A stretch of DNA of 64,000 nucleotides from an uncultured Allobosea sp. (lineage in GTDB: Bacteria; Pseudomonadota; Alphaproteobacteria; Rhizobiales; Beijerinckiaceae): positions 124,001-188,000 of the forward strand of contig NZ_CAMFJF010000001.1 of the NCBI RefSeq assembly GCF_945956895.1, in the 5' to 3' direction. This document shows positions 18,270-27,733 of the stretch, in pieces. The notes under the pieces were generated by a model. It did no database searches, was not told the DNA's origin, and was given only the letters and a program-made list of their open reading frames with translations. Position 1 is the stretch's first letter, and the number at the start of each line of letters is the position of its first letter. The position numbers were made by a program, and so were the translations under genes.

Positions 18270-19610
18270 ATGCCCCAGACTTACGACGTCATCCTCAAGG
18301 GCGGCACGGTGGTGAACCAGGATGGCCGCGTCGTGCGCGATGTCGGCGTCACCGGCGGCAAGATCATGGCGCTGGGCGATCTCTCGCAGGCCTCGGCCGG
18401 CGAGGTCGTCGATTGCACCGGCCTGCACATCCTGCCGGGCGTGATCGACAGCCAGGTGCATTTCCGCGAGCCGGGGCTCGACCACAAGGAAGACCTGGAG
18501 AGCGGATCGCGCTCGGCCGCGCTTGGCGGCGTGACCTGCGTCTTCGAGATGCCGAACACGATCCCGCAGACGGTGACGCCGGAGGCGCTGGCCGACAAGG
18601 TCAGGCGCGGCCGGCACCGCATGCATTGCGACTTCGCCTTCTGGGTCGGCGGCACGCATGAGAATGCCCATGACGTACCGGAACTGGAGCGCCTGCCGGG
18701 CGCGGCCGGCATCAAGGTGTTCATGGGCTCCTCCACCGGCGACCTGCTGGTCGAGGACGACCGGGGCGTCGCCGAGATCCTGAAGCGCACGCGCCGGCGC
18801 GCCGCCTTCCATTCCGAAGACGAGATGATGCTGCGCGAGCGCATGCCGCTGCGGGTCGAGGGCGATCCGTCGAGCCACCCGGTCTGGCGCTCGCCAGAGG
18901 TGGCGCTGACCTGCACGAAGCGGCTGGTGCGGATCGCGCGCGAGACCGGCGCGCGCGTCCATATCCTGCATATCTCGACCGGCGAGGAGATGGTCTTCCT
19001 GAAGGACCACAAGGATGTCGCCACCGTCGAGGTGCTGCCGAACCATCTGACGCTGGTCGCGCCCGATTGCTACGAGCGGCTTGGCACCTATGCCCAGATG
19101 AACCCGCCGATCCGCGACGACAGCCACCGCCGGCGCATCTGGTGGGGCGTCGAGCAGGGCATCGTCGACGTGCTCGGCTCCGATCACGCGCCGCATACCC
19201 ATGAAGAGAAGCACCACCCCTATCCGGCGAGCCACTCCGGCATGCCGGGCGTGCAGACGCTGGTGCCGATCATGCTCGACCATGTGAATGCCGGCCGGCT
19301 GACGCTGGAGCGCTTCGTCGATCTCAGCAGCGCCGGGCCGCAGCGCATCTTCGGGCTGGAGGGCAAGGGCCGGATCGCGGTCGGCTACGATGCGGATTTC
19401 ACCATCGTCGACCTCAAGCGCCGCGAGACGATCACCAAGGAATGGAGCGCCTCGAAATGCGGCTGGACGCCCTATGACGGCGTCACTGTCACCGGCTGGC
19501 CAGTCGGCACCTTCGTGCGCGGCCTCAAGGTGATGTGGGAGGGCGAACTGACGTCCCCTTCGCAGGGCGAGCCGGCGCGCTTCCTGGAGGCTCTGCCGCG
19601 CGGCGCCTGA
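18270..19610 (+). CDS. pyrC: dihydroorotase-family amidohydrolase
   Basis: The 446-residue protein matches class I dihydroorotases, which cyclise carbamoyl aspartate in pyrimidine synthesis. Seen are HFREPG (substrate Arg), MPNT (Asn), a lysine in GIKVFMGSS, histidines in RRAAFHSEDE and VHILHIST, and the catalytic Asp in GSDHAPH. Oddly the first metal histidine of the usual HxH is Gln62 (SQVHF). Other alphaproteobacterial proteins annotated as dihydroorotase may share this (recalled, unchecked). No pyrB is adjacent, so the role as the main PyrC is likely but not proven; allantoinase-like or hydantoinase roles are alternatives. GGAG precedes the ATG by eight bases. Confidence 0.85.
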   Translation: MPQTYDVILKGGTVVNQDGRVVRDVGVTGGKIMALGDLSQASAGEVVDCTGLHILPGVIDSQVHFREPGLDHKEDLESGSRSAALGGVTCVFEMPNTIPQTVTPEALADKVRRGRHRMHCDFAFWVGGTHENAHDVPELERLPGAAGIKVFMGSSTGDLLVEDDRGVAEILKRTRRRAAFHSEDEMMLRERMPLRVEGDPSSHPVWRSPEVALTCTKRLVRIARETGARVHILHISTGEEMVFLKDHKDVATVEVLPNHLTLVAPDCYERLGTYAQMNPPIRDDSHRRRIWWGVEQGIVDVLGSDHAPHTHEEKHHPYPASHSGMPGVQTLVPIMLDHVNAGRLTLERFVDLSSAGPQRIFGLEGKGRIAVGYDADFTIVDLKRRETITKEWSASKCGWTPYDGVTVTGWPVGTFVRGLKVMWEGELTSPSQGEPARFLEALPRGA

Positions 19611-19630
19611 CGCCGCCTTGTCTTGACCAG

Positions 19631-19743
19631 CCCTCATCCTGAGGAGCGGCCGAAGGCTGCGTCTCGAAGGATGCTCCAGGAGGTTCGAGGGCAATCTGGA
19701 CCATCCTTCGAGACGGCCCTTGCGGGCCTCCTCAGGATGAGGG
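19631..19743. repeat. intergenic palindromic repeat, family 1 (copy 3)
   Basis: Outer arms CCCTCATCC and GGATGAGGG, inner CGAAGGATG and CATCCTTCG. It sits 20 bases after the dihydroorotase-like gene and may serve as its terminator. The rest of the 344-base gap holds the promoter of the YciI-sigma operon. Confidence 0.9.
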
Positions 19744-19854
19744 CTGAAGGATCGATCACGGGGATGTCGAAACCCGCTGGAGCCGCGTGCGTTCCTGCTT
19801 GATCCGTGGAGGCGCGGGCGGCTCCGCAAAAAAACGAAAAAAGATTCCCGGCGT

Positions 19855-19881
19855 TGTCGATTCCGGTCGCGCCCGTTCGAC
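19855..19881 (+). promoter_or_regulatory. candidate ECF42-type promoter
   Basis: TGTCGA (19855-19860), a 17-base spacer and CGAC (19878-19881) match the TGTCGA / CGWC pattern I recall for ECF42 sigma factors. It stands 74 bases upstream of the first YciI/DGPF gene, whose operon ends with the ECF42-like sigma gene. Confidence 0.55.
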
Positions 19882-19954
19882 GTGCAGTCAGAGAACGGGT
19901 TTCGGCGGTCCGCGCCGGAGCCGCCCGGTTCTCCCAAACCCGAGGAGAAGACCG

Positions 19955-20377
19955 ATGCGCGTGATGGTTCTGGTCAAGGCCAGCAAGGACAGCGAAGCCG
20001 GCGTGATGCCGGATCCGGACGTCTTCGCGAAGATGGGCGTCTATAACGAAGAGCTGATCAAGGCCGGCATCCTGCTGGCTGCGGAAGGCTTGCACCCGAC
20101 GTCGAAGGGCATCCGCATGCGCTTCTCTGGCAGCGAGCGGGCTATCACGGACGGCCCTTTCGCCGAGACCAAGGAGCTGCTCGCCGGTTTCTGGCTCTGG
20201 CAGGTGAAGTCCTTCGACGAGGCGGTCGAGTGGCTGAAGCGCGCGCCCTTCGACGGCAACACCGAGATCGAGCTCCGGCCCGTCTTCGAGATGGAGGATT
20301 TCGGAGAAATGGTGACGCCGGAGCGGCGCGAACGGAAGGAACAGCTGCGCGCGGAATTCGAGAAGCGCCCCGGCTGA
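19955..20377 (+). CDS. YciI/DGPF-domain protein (first of pair)
   Basis: A 140-residue single-domain protein of the YCII-related family, recognised by DGPFAETKELLAGFWLW, the motif that names the DGPF group, and by MRVMVLVKASKDSE at the start. The fold is a ferredoxin-like dimer; the biochemical role is unknown. AGGAG lies eight bases before the ATG, so the 56 codons upstream in frame are excluded. It is the first gene of a three-gene run with a paralogue and an ECF sigma factor, an arrangement known for ECF42 regulons. Confidence 0.9.
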   Translation: MRVMVLVKASKDSEAGVMPDPDVFAKMGVYNEELIKAGILLAAEGLHPTSKGIRMRFSGSERAITDGPFAETKELLAGFWLWQVKSFDEAVEWLKRAPFDGNTEIELRPVFEMEDFGEMVTPERRERKEQLRAEFEKRPG

Positions 20378-20450
20378 GCCGGCCCGATACCCCAAATCCA
20401 ACTCAATGGACGGTGCAGGCGATGCGCCCGTCTCTTACAGGAGAAAACCG

Positions 20451-20876
20451 ATGCGTTTCATGGTGATGGTCAAGGCGACCAAGGACAGCGAAGCCGGCGC
20501 TCCGCCGACCCAGGAGCTGCTCGAGGCGATGATGGCCTATAACGAAGAGCTGGTGAAAGCCGGCATCATGAAGGGCGGCGACGGTCTGCAGCCCAGCTCG
20601 AAGGGCGCCCGCGTCCAGTTCGATGGCGCCAAGCGCTCCGTCGTCGACGGGCCCTTCGCTGAGACCAAGGAACTGGTCGCCGGCTACTGGCTCTGGGAAT
20701 GCGCCTCGCTCGACGAGGCGATCGCCTGGGTCAAGCGCTGCCCCAACCCGATGCCCGGCCCGTCCGAGATCGAGATCCGGCCACTGTTCGAGCTGGCCGA
20801 TTTCGGTGAGATCGTCAGGCCGGAGACCGCGGCGCAGTGGGACCGGCTCAAGGCCGAGTCCGAGGGCCAGGGCTGA
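20451..20876 (+). CDS. YciI/DGPF-domain protein (second of pair)
   Basis: A 141-residue paralogue of the preceding gene: MRFMVMVKATKDSEAG, NEELVKAGIMKGGDGLQPSSKG and DGPFAETKELVAGYWLWE align almost position for position with it, showing tandem duplication. CAGGAGA precedes the ATG. The sequence ends with the same GEIVRPE-type tail. Function unknown. In other genomes such proteins are the regulated targets of the neighbouring ECF42 sigma factor, so it is likely expressed together with it. Confidence 0.9.
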   Translation: MRFMVMVKATKDSEAGAPPTQELLEAMMAYNEELVKAGIMKGGDGLQPSSKGARVQFDGAKRSVVDGPFAETKELVAGYWLWECASLDEAIAWVKRCPNPMPGPSEIEIRPLFELADFGEIVRPETAAQWDRLKAESEGQG

Positions 20877-20929
20877 GCGATCGCGGCACCGCTTGCCAGC
20901 CGGTGGGCTGATGGTGTGTATCGCTTCCC

Positions 20930-22213
20930 ATGTCGGGCAGCGATGCACACCGCACCATCGAGACGGTCTGGCGCATGGAGTCGCCCCGGCTGATCGCGGG
21001 GCTTGCGCGTCTGACCCGCGATGTCGGCCGGGCCGAGGAGCTGGCGCAGGATGCGCTGGTCGCCGCGCTGAAGCAATGGCCCGAAGAGGGCGTTCCGCGC
21101 AATCCAGCGGCCTGGCTGATGCAGGTCGCCAAGCATCGCGCCGCGGACGCTGCTCGCCACGAGATCATGGCCCGGCGCAAGCAGGACGAGATCGGCCGCG
21201 ATATCGACAGTGAAGGGTCGGCGATGCCCGATCTCGACGAGGCGCTCGACGACGAGGTCGGTGACGACCTGTTGCGCCTGATCTTCACCGCCTGCCATCC
21301 GGTCCTGCCCAAGGAGGCGCGGATCGCGCTGACGCTCAGGCTGCTCGGCGGGCTGACGACCGACGAGATCGCGCGCGCCTTCCTGGTGCCGGAACCGACG
21401 ATGGCGCAGCGCATCGTGCGGGCGAAGAAGACGCTGAGCGACGCGAAGGTGCCTTATGAGGTCCCGGCCGGTGCCGAACTCGGCGAGCGCCTCGCCTCGG
21501 TGCTGGAGGTCGTCTACCTGATCTTCAACGAAGGGTATTCCGCGACCGCCGGCGAGGACTGGGTCAGGCCGGGCTTGTGCGAAGAGGCGCTGCGGTTGGG
21601 GCGCATCCTGGCGGCGCGGGCGCCTGACGAGCCCGAGGTCCACGGCCTCGTTGCGCTGATGGAATTGCAGGCGTCGCGACTCCGGGCGCGGGTCGGTCCT
21701 GATGGCGAGCCGATCCTGCTGCTCGATCAGAACCGCGCCCGCTGGGACCGATTGCTGATCGGGCGCGGCCTTACGGGATTGGAGCGAGCGCAGCAGCTCG
21801 CCGGCGCGGCGCCGGGGCCCTATCTGCTGCAGGCGGCGTTGGCCGCCTGTCATGCGCGTGCCCGAACCGCCGACGAGACCGACTGGAAGCGGATCGTCGC
21901 GCTCTATACGGTGCTCGGGCATGTGACGCCGTCGCCGGTCGTCGCGCTCAATCGCGCCGTGGCGGTCAGCATGGCGGAGGGGCCGGAGGCGGGGCTCGCC
22001 CTGGTCGAAGCGCTGGCCGGCGAGCCCGCGCTCAAGCGCTATCACCTGCTGCCGGGCGTGCGCGGCGATCTGCTCGCCAAGCTCGGCCGCCACCAGGAGG
22101 CGGCGGAGGCTTTCGAAAGCGCGGTGGCTCTCACGCAGAACGCCCGGGAACGGGCGCTGATGCGGGAGCGGGCGGCGAAAGAACGCGCGGCGGGTCAGGG
22201 TATGCTGCCTTGA
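20930..22213 (+). CDS. ECF42-type RNA polymerase sigma factor with C-terminal TPR-like extension
   Basis: The 427-residue protein has sigma-70 regions 2 (residues 10-80, RAEELAQDALVAAL, NPAAWLMQVAKHRAAD) and 4 (about 115-175, LPKEARIALTLRLLGGLTTDEIARAFLVPEPTMAQRIVRAKK). A roughly 230-residue helical C-terminal domain follows, typical of the ECF42 group. That extension contains IFNEGYSAT and LNRAVAV and takes the place of an anti-sigma factor in controlling activity (known from Streptomyces work). No anti-sigma gene is present. The start at 20930 lacks a strong ribosome site; MESPRL 15 codons later is an alternative. It ends the YciI operon. Confidence 0.92.
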   Translation: MSGSDAHRTIETVWRMESPRLIAGLARLTRDVGRAEELAQDALVAALKQWPEEGVPRNPAAWLMQVAKHRAADAARHEIMARRKQDEIGRDIDSEGSAMPDLDEALDDEVGDDLLRLIFTACHPVLPKEARIALTLRLLGGLTTDEIARAFLVPEPTMAQRIVRAKKTLSDAKVPYEVPAGAELGERLASVLEVVYLIFNEGYSATAGEDWVRPGLCEEALRLGRILAARAPDEPEVHGLVALMELQASRLRARVGPDGEPILLLDQNRARWDRLLIGRGLTGLERAQQLAGAAPGPYLLQAALAACHARARTADETDWKRIVALYTVLGHVTPSPVVALNRAVAVSMAEGPEAGLALVEALAGEPALKRYHLLPGVRGDLLAKLGRHQEAAEAFESAVALTQNARERALMRERAAKERAAGQGMLP

Positions 22214-22223
22214 TGGAAACGCG

Positions 22224-22319
22224 GTCATCCCGGACGCAGCGAAGCGGAGATCCGGGATCCATTCCCGAACCTTGATCGGAAACGCTCCGGCATGGATCCC
22301 GGGTCAAGCCCGGGATGAC
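22224..22319. repeat. intergenic palindromic repeat, family 4
   Basis: Outer arms GTCATCCCGG and CCGGGATGAC, inner GGATCCAT-type arms (GATCCGGGATCC, GGATCCCGGGTC). It lies between the convergent sigma factor and ugd genes and could terminate both. Confidence 0.85.
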
Positions 22320-22373
22320 GACGTGTTTCCTTGCGTAATCACGCTCCCATGACGCGAGCCTTGCGCCCTTTGC

Positions 22374-23720
22374 TCAGGCAGCCGTATCGGCTTCCTTGCC
22401 TTCGGGCGCCGCGAGGCCGCGCCCGACATCCGCATAGGTGAAGCCCTTCGCCCGGACCTGCTCGGCTCGGTAGACATTGCGCAGGTCGACGAGGATCGGA
22501 GCCGTCATCGCCGCCTTGACCCGGTCGAGATCGAGCGCGCGGAAGATGTTCCACTCTGTCACGATCACCGCGGCGTCAGCGCCCGTCACGCACTCATAGG
22601 CGTCACTGCAATAGGCGACGCCGGCCGGCAGGACGGCCTTGGCCTGCTCCATGCCCTCGGGATCATAGGCACGGATCGTGGCGCCGCCGTCGATGAGTGC
22701 CGTGACCACGGCGATCGAGGGCGCGTCACGCATGTCGTCGGTGTTCGGCTTGAAGGTGAGGCCGAGTATCGCGATCGTCTTGCTGCGCACGGAGCCGCCG
22801 CAGGCCGCGATCACCTTGCGCCCCATCGCCCGCTTGCGCTGGTCGTTCACGGCCGCGACCGTCTCGACGATGCGCGACGGCGCGCCGTAATCCTGCGCCG
22901 TCTTGATCAGCGCGAGCGTGTCCTTCGGGAAGCAGGAGCCGCCATAGCCCGGCCCCGCATGCAGGAATTTCGAGCCGATGCGGTTGTCGAGACCCATGCC
23001 GCGGGCGACATCCTGGACATTGGCGCCGACCTGCTCGCAGAGATCGGCGATCTCGTTGATGAAGGTGATCTTCGTCGCCAGGAAGGCGTTGGCGGCGTAT
23101 TTCGTCAGCTCCGCCGTGCGCCGGCCGGTGTTCAGGATCGGCGCGTTGTTGAGATAGAGCGGCCGGTAGATATCGGCCATCACGGTGCGCGCCTGCTCGT
23201 CCTCGGTGCCGACGACGATACGGTCCGGCCGCTTGAAATCCTCGATCGCGGCGCCCTCGCGCAGGAACTCGGGGTTGGAGACGACGGCGAAATCGGCATC
23301 GGGCCGTAGTTCCCGGATGATGCGTTCGACCTCGTCGCCGGTGCCGACCGGGACCGTCGACTTGGTCACGATCACCGTGTAGCCGTCGAGCGCCCGGGCG
23401 ATCTCGCGGGTCGCGGCATAGACATAGGACAGGTCGGCGAAGCCGTCGCCGCGGCGCGAGGGCGTGCCGACCGCGATGAAGACCGCATCGGCCTCGGCGA
23501 CAGGGCCGGCGAGATCGGTGGTGAAGGACAGCCGGCCCGCTGCCGCATTCGTCCGCACCAACTCCGACAGGCCGGGCTCGAAGATTGGGATCTCGCCACG
23601 CTTCAGCGCCGCGACCTTGGCCTCGACCTTGTCGACGCAGACGACCTCGTGGCCGAAATCGGCAAAGCAGGCGCCGGAGACAAGCCCGACATAGCCCGAG
23701 CCCACCATCACGATCTTCAT
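22374..23720 (-). CDS. ugd: UDP-glucose 6-dehydrogenase
   Basis: The enzyme oxidises UDP-glucose twice with NAD to UDP-glucuronate, a precursor for exopolysaccharides and glycolipids. The 448-residue protein opens with the Rossmann motif GSGYVGLVSGACFADFGH. It has GEIPIFEPGL, the central KFLHAGPGYGGSCFPKDT with catalytic cysteine near residue 260, and the C-terminal UDP-binding LGLTFKPNTDDMRDAPS. GGGAGC lies six bases before the ATG at 23720; the 101 extra upstream codons show no homology. It is divergent from pgm, which supplies its glucose-1-phosphate-derived substrate. Confidence 0.96.
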   Translation of the reverse strand: MKIVMVGSGYVGLVSGACFADFGHEVVCVDKVEAKVAALKRGEIPIFEPGLSELVRTNAAAGRLSFTTDLAGPVAEADAVFIAVGTPSRRGDGFADLSYVYAATREIARALDGYTVIVTKSTVPVGTGDEVERIIRELRPDADFAVVSNPEFLREGAAIEDFKRPDRIVVGTEDEQARTVMADIYRPLYLNNAPILNTGRRTAELTKYAANAFLATKITFINEIADLCEQVGANVQDVARGMGLDNRIGSKFLHAGPGYGGSCFPKDTLALIKTAQDYGAPSRIVETVAAVNDQRKRAMGRKVIAACGGSVRSKTIAILGLTFKPNTDDMRDAPSIAVVTALIDGGATIRAYDPEGMEQAKAVLPAGVAYCSDAYECVTGADAAVIVTEWNIFRALDLDRVKAAMTAPILVDLRNVYRAEQVRAKGFTYADVGRGLAAPEGKEADTAA

Positions 23721-23946
23721 CGATAGCTCCCGTCCGCGAGACGATAATGCAGGGGCGCGTACTAGCCCGCCTTTGCAACAAGCGCGAGAAAAAAGCGGCT
23801 TTTTCAGGGGGCGCGTGAATCGATGCGGGGAGCTTCTGCGATCGTGACGTGACGTGCCGCGACCCTGTCGCATTCCGTTGCAACTCTGTTCATGCCGGCG
23901 TCTATAAGGGATGTCGCATCCTGACTTGCCTACAACGAGACCCTTC

Positions 23947-25605
23947 ATGAGCGATTCCGTGAGTCCCCTGGCCGGCAAGCGACTTGAGCCCGGCCAACTT
24001 GTCGATGTGGCGGCCCTCACCAAAGCCTATTACGAGCAACCCGATCCCGCGCAGCGTTCGCAGCAGGTCGCCTTCGGCACCTCCGGTCATCGCGGCTCGG
24101 CGCTGCTGCGTTCTTTCAACGAGGCGCATATCCTGGCGATCGCGCAGGCGCTCTGCCTCTATCGCCGCGAGCAGGGCATCGACGGGCCGCTTTTCCTCGG
24201 CATCGATACCCATGCGCTGTCGCGCAATGCCTTCGAGACCGTGCTGGAGGTCTTCGCCGCCAATGGCGTCGCCACAATCATCGACGAGAAGCTCGGCTTC
24301 ACGCCGACCCCGGTGATCTCGCATGCCATCATCGCGCATAATCGCGGCCGGACGGCCGGGCTCGCCGATGGCGTTGTGATCTCGCCCTCGCATAATCCGC
24401 CGGCCGATGGCGGCCTGAAATATAATCCCCCCCATGGCGGGCCGGCCGATACCGACGCAACCGGCTGGATCGAGAAGCGCGCCAATGCCTTCCTCGCCGA
24501 TAAGCTCGCCGGCATCCAGCGGGTGCCCTACGAGCGCGCGTTGAAGAGCGAGCATGTCCACCGCCACGATTACATCACCGGTTATGTCTCCGACCTCGCC
24601 AGTGTCGTGGACATGGAGGCGATCCGGCAGGCCGGCGTCGTCATCGGCATCGATCCGCTCGGCGGGGCCGGGCTCGACTACTACCAGCCGATCATCGACC
24701 GCTATGGGCTCAACGCGACGATCGTCAGCAAGGAGGTCGACCCGACCTTCGGCTTCATGACGGCGGACTGGGACGGCAAGATCCGGATGGATTGCTCCTC
24801 GCCCTATGCGATGGCGAGCCTGATCGGCATGCGCGACCGCTTCGACGTCGCCTTCGCCAACGATACCGATGCCGACCGGCACGGCATCGTGACGCGCAGC
24901 AGCGGGCTGATGAACCCGAACCATTATCTCGCGACGGCCAGCGCCTACCTCTTCGCCAACCGGCCGGGCTGGCGGGCGGATGCGGCGATCGGCAAGACGG
25001 CAGTCTCAAGCGCGATCATCGACCGCGTCGCCGCCAAGCTCGGGCGGCGCCTCGTCGAGGTGCCGGTCGGCTTTAAATGGTTCGTCGACGGGCTGATCTC
25101 GGGCAGCTTCGGCTTCGCGGGCGAGGAGAGCGCAGGCGCCTCCTTCCTGCGCATGGATGGGACGGCCTGGACCACCGACAAGGACGGCATCATTCTCGGC
25201 CTGCTCGCCGCCGAGATCACCGCCAAGACCGGCAGCGATCCCGGCGTGCTCTATCGCCAGCTCACGGCTGAACTCGGCGAGCCCTGCTATGCGCGCGTCG
25301 ATGCGCCGGCGAGCGCCAGCCAGAAGGCGGTCCTGAAGAATCTCTCGGCCGAACAGATCGCGACGAAGGAACTGGCGGGCCAGCCGATCACGGCGGTCCT
25401 GAGCAATGCTCCGGGGAATGGCGCACCGATCGGCGGCCTCAAGGTGACGGCGGCGGATGGCTGGTTCGCGGCACGGCCTTCCGGCACCGAGGAAGTCTAC
25501 AAGATCTATGCGGAGAGCTTCCGGGACGAGGCACATCTCGCCGCGATCCAGGAGGAGGCACGCCGCATCGTCGGGCAGGCTCTCACGGCTGCCGGGGCGG
25601 CTTGA
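23947..25605 (+). CDS. pgm: phosphoglucomutase (alpha-D-glucose phosphate-specific)
   Basis: Pgm interconverts glucose-6-phosphate and glucose-1-phosphate. The 552-residue protein aligns end to end with E. coli Pgm (546): FGTSGHRGS, the phosphoserine loop [18 protein letters not shown], metal loop NDTDADRHG, sugar loop [11 protein letters not shown], and phosphate-binding [12 protein letters not shown]. An upstream ATG at 23911 lacks a spaced ribosome site, so the ATG at 23947 is preferred. Divergent orientation from ugd suggests coordinated supply of UDP-sugar precursors for glycogen or polysaccharide. Confidence 0.95.
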   Translation: MSDSVSPLAGKRLEPGQLVDVAALTKAYYEQPDPAQRSQQVAFGTSGHRGSALLRSFNEAHILAIAQALCLYRREQGIDGPLFLGIDTHALSRNAFETVLEVFAANGVATIIDEKLGFTPTPVISHAIIAHNRGRTAGLADGVVISPSHNPPADGGLKYNPPHGGPADTDATGWIEKRANAFLADKLAGIQRVPYERALKSEHVHRHDYITGYVSDLASVVDMEAIRQAGVVIGIDPLGGAGLDYYQPIIDRYGLNATIVSKEVDPTFGFMTADWDGKIRMDCSSPYAMASLIGMRDRFDVAFANDTDADRHGIVTRSSGLMNPNHYLATASAYLFANRPGWRADAAIGKTAVSSAIIDRVAAKLGRRLVEVPVGFKWFVDGLISGSFGFAGEESAGASFLRMDGTAWTTDKDGIILGLLAAEITAKTGSDPGVLYRQLTAELGEPCYARVDAPASASQKAVLKNLSAEQIATKELAGQPITAVLSNAPGNGAPIGGLKVTAADGWFAARPSGTEEVYKIYAESFRDEAHLAAIQEEARRIVGQALTAAGAA

Positions 25606-25650
25606 AGTGCGGTGGACCGGCATTGGCGACGACCAGTGCCGGCCTGTCGG

Positions 25651-25737
25651 TCAATTGTCGATGGACGGAGCCCGCTCGACCAGTTCGAGAAAGATGGCGG
25701 CGCAGGCCAGCCAGATAATCATCGACCAGATAATCAT
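25651..25737 (-). CDS. possible 28-residue membrane protein
   Basis: The ATG at 25737 follows a strong GGGAGGGACG. The frame encodes MIIWSMIIWLACAAIFLELVE plus seven polar residues, a single hydrophobic helix with a charged tail. The start lies in a direct repeat (CAGATAATCATCG twice, 15 bases apart), giving the doubled MIIW. No homologue is known to me. The rest of the 411-base gap (25606-26016) shows no other supportable gene. Confidence 0.35.
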   Translation of the reverse strand: MIIWSMIIWLACAAIFLELVERAPSIDN

Positions 25738-26016
25738 CGTCCCTCCCGAATTTATGCGGTTTTTCAGCATAGCCGGAGATCGGGGTACGGCAAGCGCTCG
25801 CCAATTTCGATGAAGTTCGAATGACTTAAGTGGCGCTTGCGCCCCGAAGGCGCGGCGTTTCTGCCGCAGGGGATCAGCGGACTGATTCGCGTTGTCGAAG
25901 TATCGCGCAGCGGCGCGGCTTGCGCCGCAGGGCGACGGCCGATGGCGGGGCCGTCGCGCGTCCTTGGATACCGCGCACCGCCGCAAGCGGCTGCGTTGCG
26001 GTGCGCGGCTGGTGCC

Positions 26017-26655
26017 TCAGGCGGCGTTCTGCTGGTGCCAGTCTTCCAGATAGGCCAGCACGGTCTTCAGGTCGGAGATGTCGACATAGCGGCGGCCGAG
26101 ATCGCGGAGGTTGTCGCGATGCGGCTGCTCCTCGATATCGCCGACGCAATCCTCGGGAACGATGGTCCGGTAGCGGTAGCTGAAGCTGTCGATCGAGGTT
26201 GCGCGGATACAGCCCGAGGTGTTGCAGCCGGTGACGATCACCGTGTCGACGCGCTCCTTGTTGAAATAGTCGCTGACGCCGGTGTTGAAGAAGATCGACG
26301 GAGCCTTCTTGCAGATCGTGAGATCGTAGTCGGGGTCGTAGATGCGCGGGTCGAAGGCGGCGCTCGGATGGTCGTGCCGGAAGGTCTCGCGCACGGCGGT
26401 GATCTTCCAATACGGCATCTCGCGCTCGTTCATATAGGCCGTGTTGCAGTTCGCGACCGGCACGTTGTAGCGGCGCGCGACCTCCAGCAATTTCGCCGTG
26501 TTCTCCACGGCGCGCATGACGAGCGGCGCCCCGCCGAGAGGATATTGGGCATCGGTGAAGCCGGTCTGGAAATCGACGACGACGATGCCGGGCTTCATGC
26601 CGAAGCCGACCGGGATCTCGCCATAGCTCCTGTTCCTGTAGTCGTCGTCCGTCAT
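26017..26655 (-). CDS. isochorismatase-family cysteine hydrolase
   Basis: The 212-residue alpha/beta protein has the family catalytic triad pattern: Asp in GIVVVDFQTGF, a lysine in the central ICKKAPS, and the nucleophile Cys in VTGCNTSGCIRATS. The CNTSGCIRAT block and overall length are closest to N-carbamoylsarcosine amidohydrolase and maleamate amidohydrolase. Hydrolysis of an amide or carbamoyl substrate is therefore likely; the exact substrate is unknown. AGGAGGG precedes the chosen ATG (26655). It is divergent from a TetR regulator that probably controls it and lies next to an ABC importer cluster. Confidence 0.85.
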   Translation of the reverse strand: MTDDDYRNRSYGEIPVGFGMKPGIVVVDFQTGFTDAQYPLGGAPLVMRAVENTAKLLEVARRYNVPVANCNTAYMNEREMPYWKITAVRETFRHDHPSAAFDPRIYDPDYDLTICKKAPSIFFNTGVSDYFNKERVDTVIVTGCNTSGCIRATSIDSFSYRYRTIVPEDCVGDIEEQPHRDNLRDLGRRYVDISDLKTVLAYLEDWHQQNAA

Positions 26656-26879
26656 GGGCTCATCCCTCCTGCGTGAGCGAACATCGTCGCGGTCCGGGCA
26701 CGGTAGTTCCGCGAAAAAATCAGGCAAGATTGTTTTTTATAGCGTCGACACGCCGACTGGGCGAGGCGATAAGGAGTGAGGGCGTAGTGCGCGCCGGTTT
26801 CCCGGTTCGTGCGTCGGATGCCCGGAGAGCCGGCTTCACTTAGCAGGCAGAGCTGGCGCAGCATCAAGGTGGGACAGGG

Positions 26880-27542
26880 ATGACGAAGGTCTCACGCTCC
26901 GAGCGTCAGCAGCAGGCGCGTAGCGTCGCAACCTATGAGCGGCTGATCGAGGCCACGCTCGATGTCATCCACGATGTCGGCTATCACGCGGCCACCACGC
27001 AGGAGATCGCCGCGCGCGCCAAGGTCTCGCGCGGGGCGCTGCTCTATCACTTCCCCGCCCGGGCCGACATCATCCTGGCCGCGATGGAGCGGCTGCTCGA
27101 CGACGGCACGGCCGAGATCCGCGCCGTCGCCCTGCGCGTGCAGAAGGGCGAATTGTCGCTCGAAGGCTTCGTCGGCTTCCTCTGGGAGCTGTTTTCCGGC
27201 CGCTTCTTCTATCTGTCGCTGGAGATGATCACCGAGGCGCGCAACGATGCCGACCTGCGGCAGCGCATGATCCCCGTCGTCAAGCGCTTCCACGAGGCGC
27301 TCGATGCGACCTGGGTCGAGTTCTGCGACCCGCAGACGCGCTCGGCCCGCCAGGCCCGCATCATTCTGAACCTGACGGTCTGCCTGGTGCGCGGCATGGG
27401 CGTGCAGAGCGTGCTGCGCCAGGACCCCGATTATTTCATCGACATGATCGAGGCCTGGAAGGCGCTGCTTCCACAACTGGTCGCGGGCAGCGCGGGGGAC
27501 GCGATGTTCGACGGGGCGCGGTTCCGGGGCATGGTGGAGTGA
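26880..27542 (+). CDS. TetR/AcrR family transcriptional regulator
   Basis: The 220-residue protein has an N-terminal TetR helix-turn-helix at about residues 18-65 (YERLIEATLDVIHDVGYHAATTQEIAARAKVSRGALLYHF). A helical ligand-binding and dimerisation domain follows. AAGGTGG precedes the ATG. It is divergent from the isochorismatase-family gene with 224 bases between them, the usual layout for local control. No obvious palindromic operator was found in that gap. The ligand is unknown; it may be the substrate of the hydrolase or the solute imported by the adjacent transporter (inference). Confidence 0.9.
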   Translation: MTKVSRSERQQQARSVATYERLIEATLDVIHDVGYHAATTQEIAARAKVSRGALLYHFPARADIILAAMERLLDDGTAEIRAVALRVQKGELSLEGFVGFLWELFSGRFFYLSLEMITEARNDADLRQRMIPVVKRFHEALDATWVEFCDPQTRSARQARIILNLTVCLVRGMGVQSVLRQDPDYFIDMIEAWKALLPQLVAGSAGDAMFDGARFRGMVE

Positions 27543-27733
27543 CGCCGGAGGCATAAGGGACGCTTGCGAGCCTCGCGCCCTTCGTCGCTAGCCCCGACGC
27601 GGTCTGATCGAAGCGGGACGTAGGGGCAACCTTCGGCGTGTCGCCTCCTGCCGAACAGGCCGGAAACCGACCCTCTGCCTCAGTTGCCTTGATATAAATC
27701 TCATAACTCGTTGTTTTTATTATATCGATCTAG

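Noticed and set aside
18249-19937. 562-codon open frame antisense to the dihydroorotase-like gene
   Set aside because: Runs through a palindromic repeat and mirrors an intact gene with catalytic motifs.
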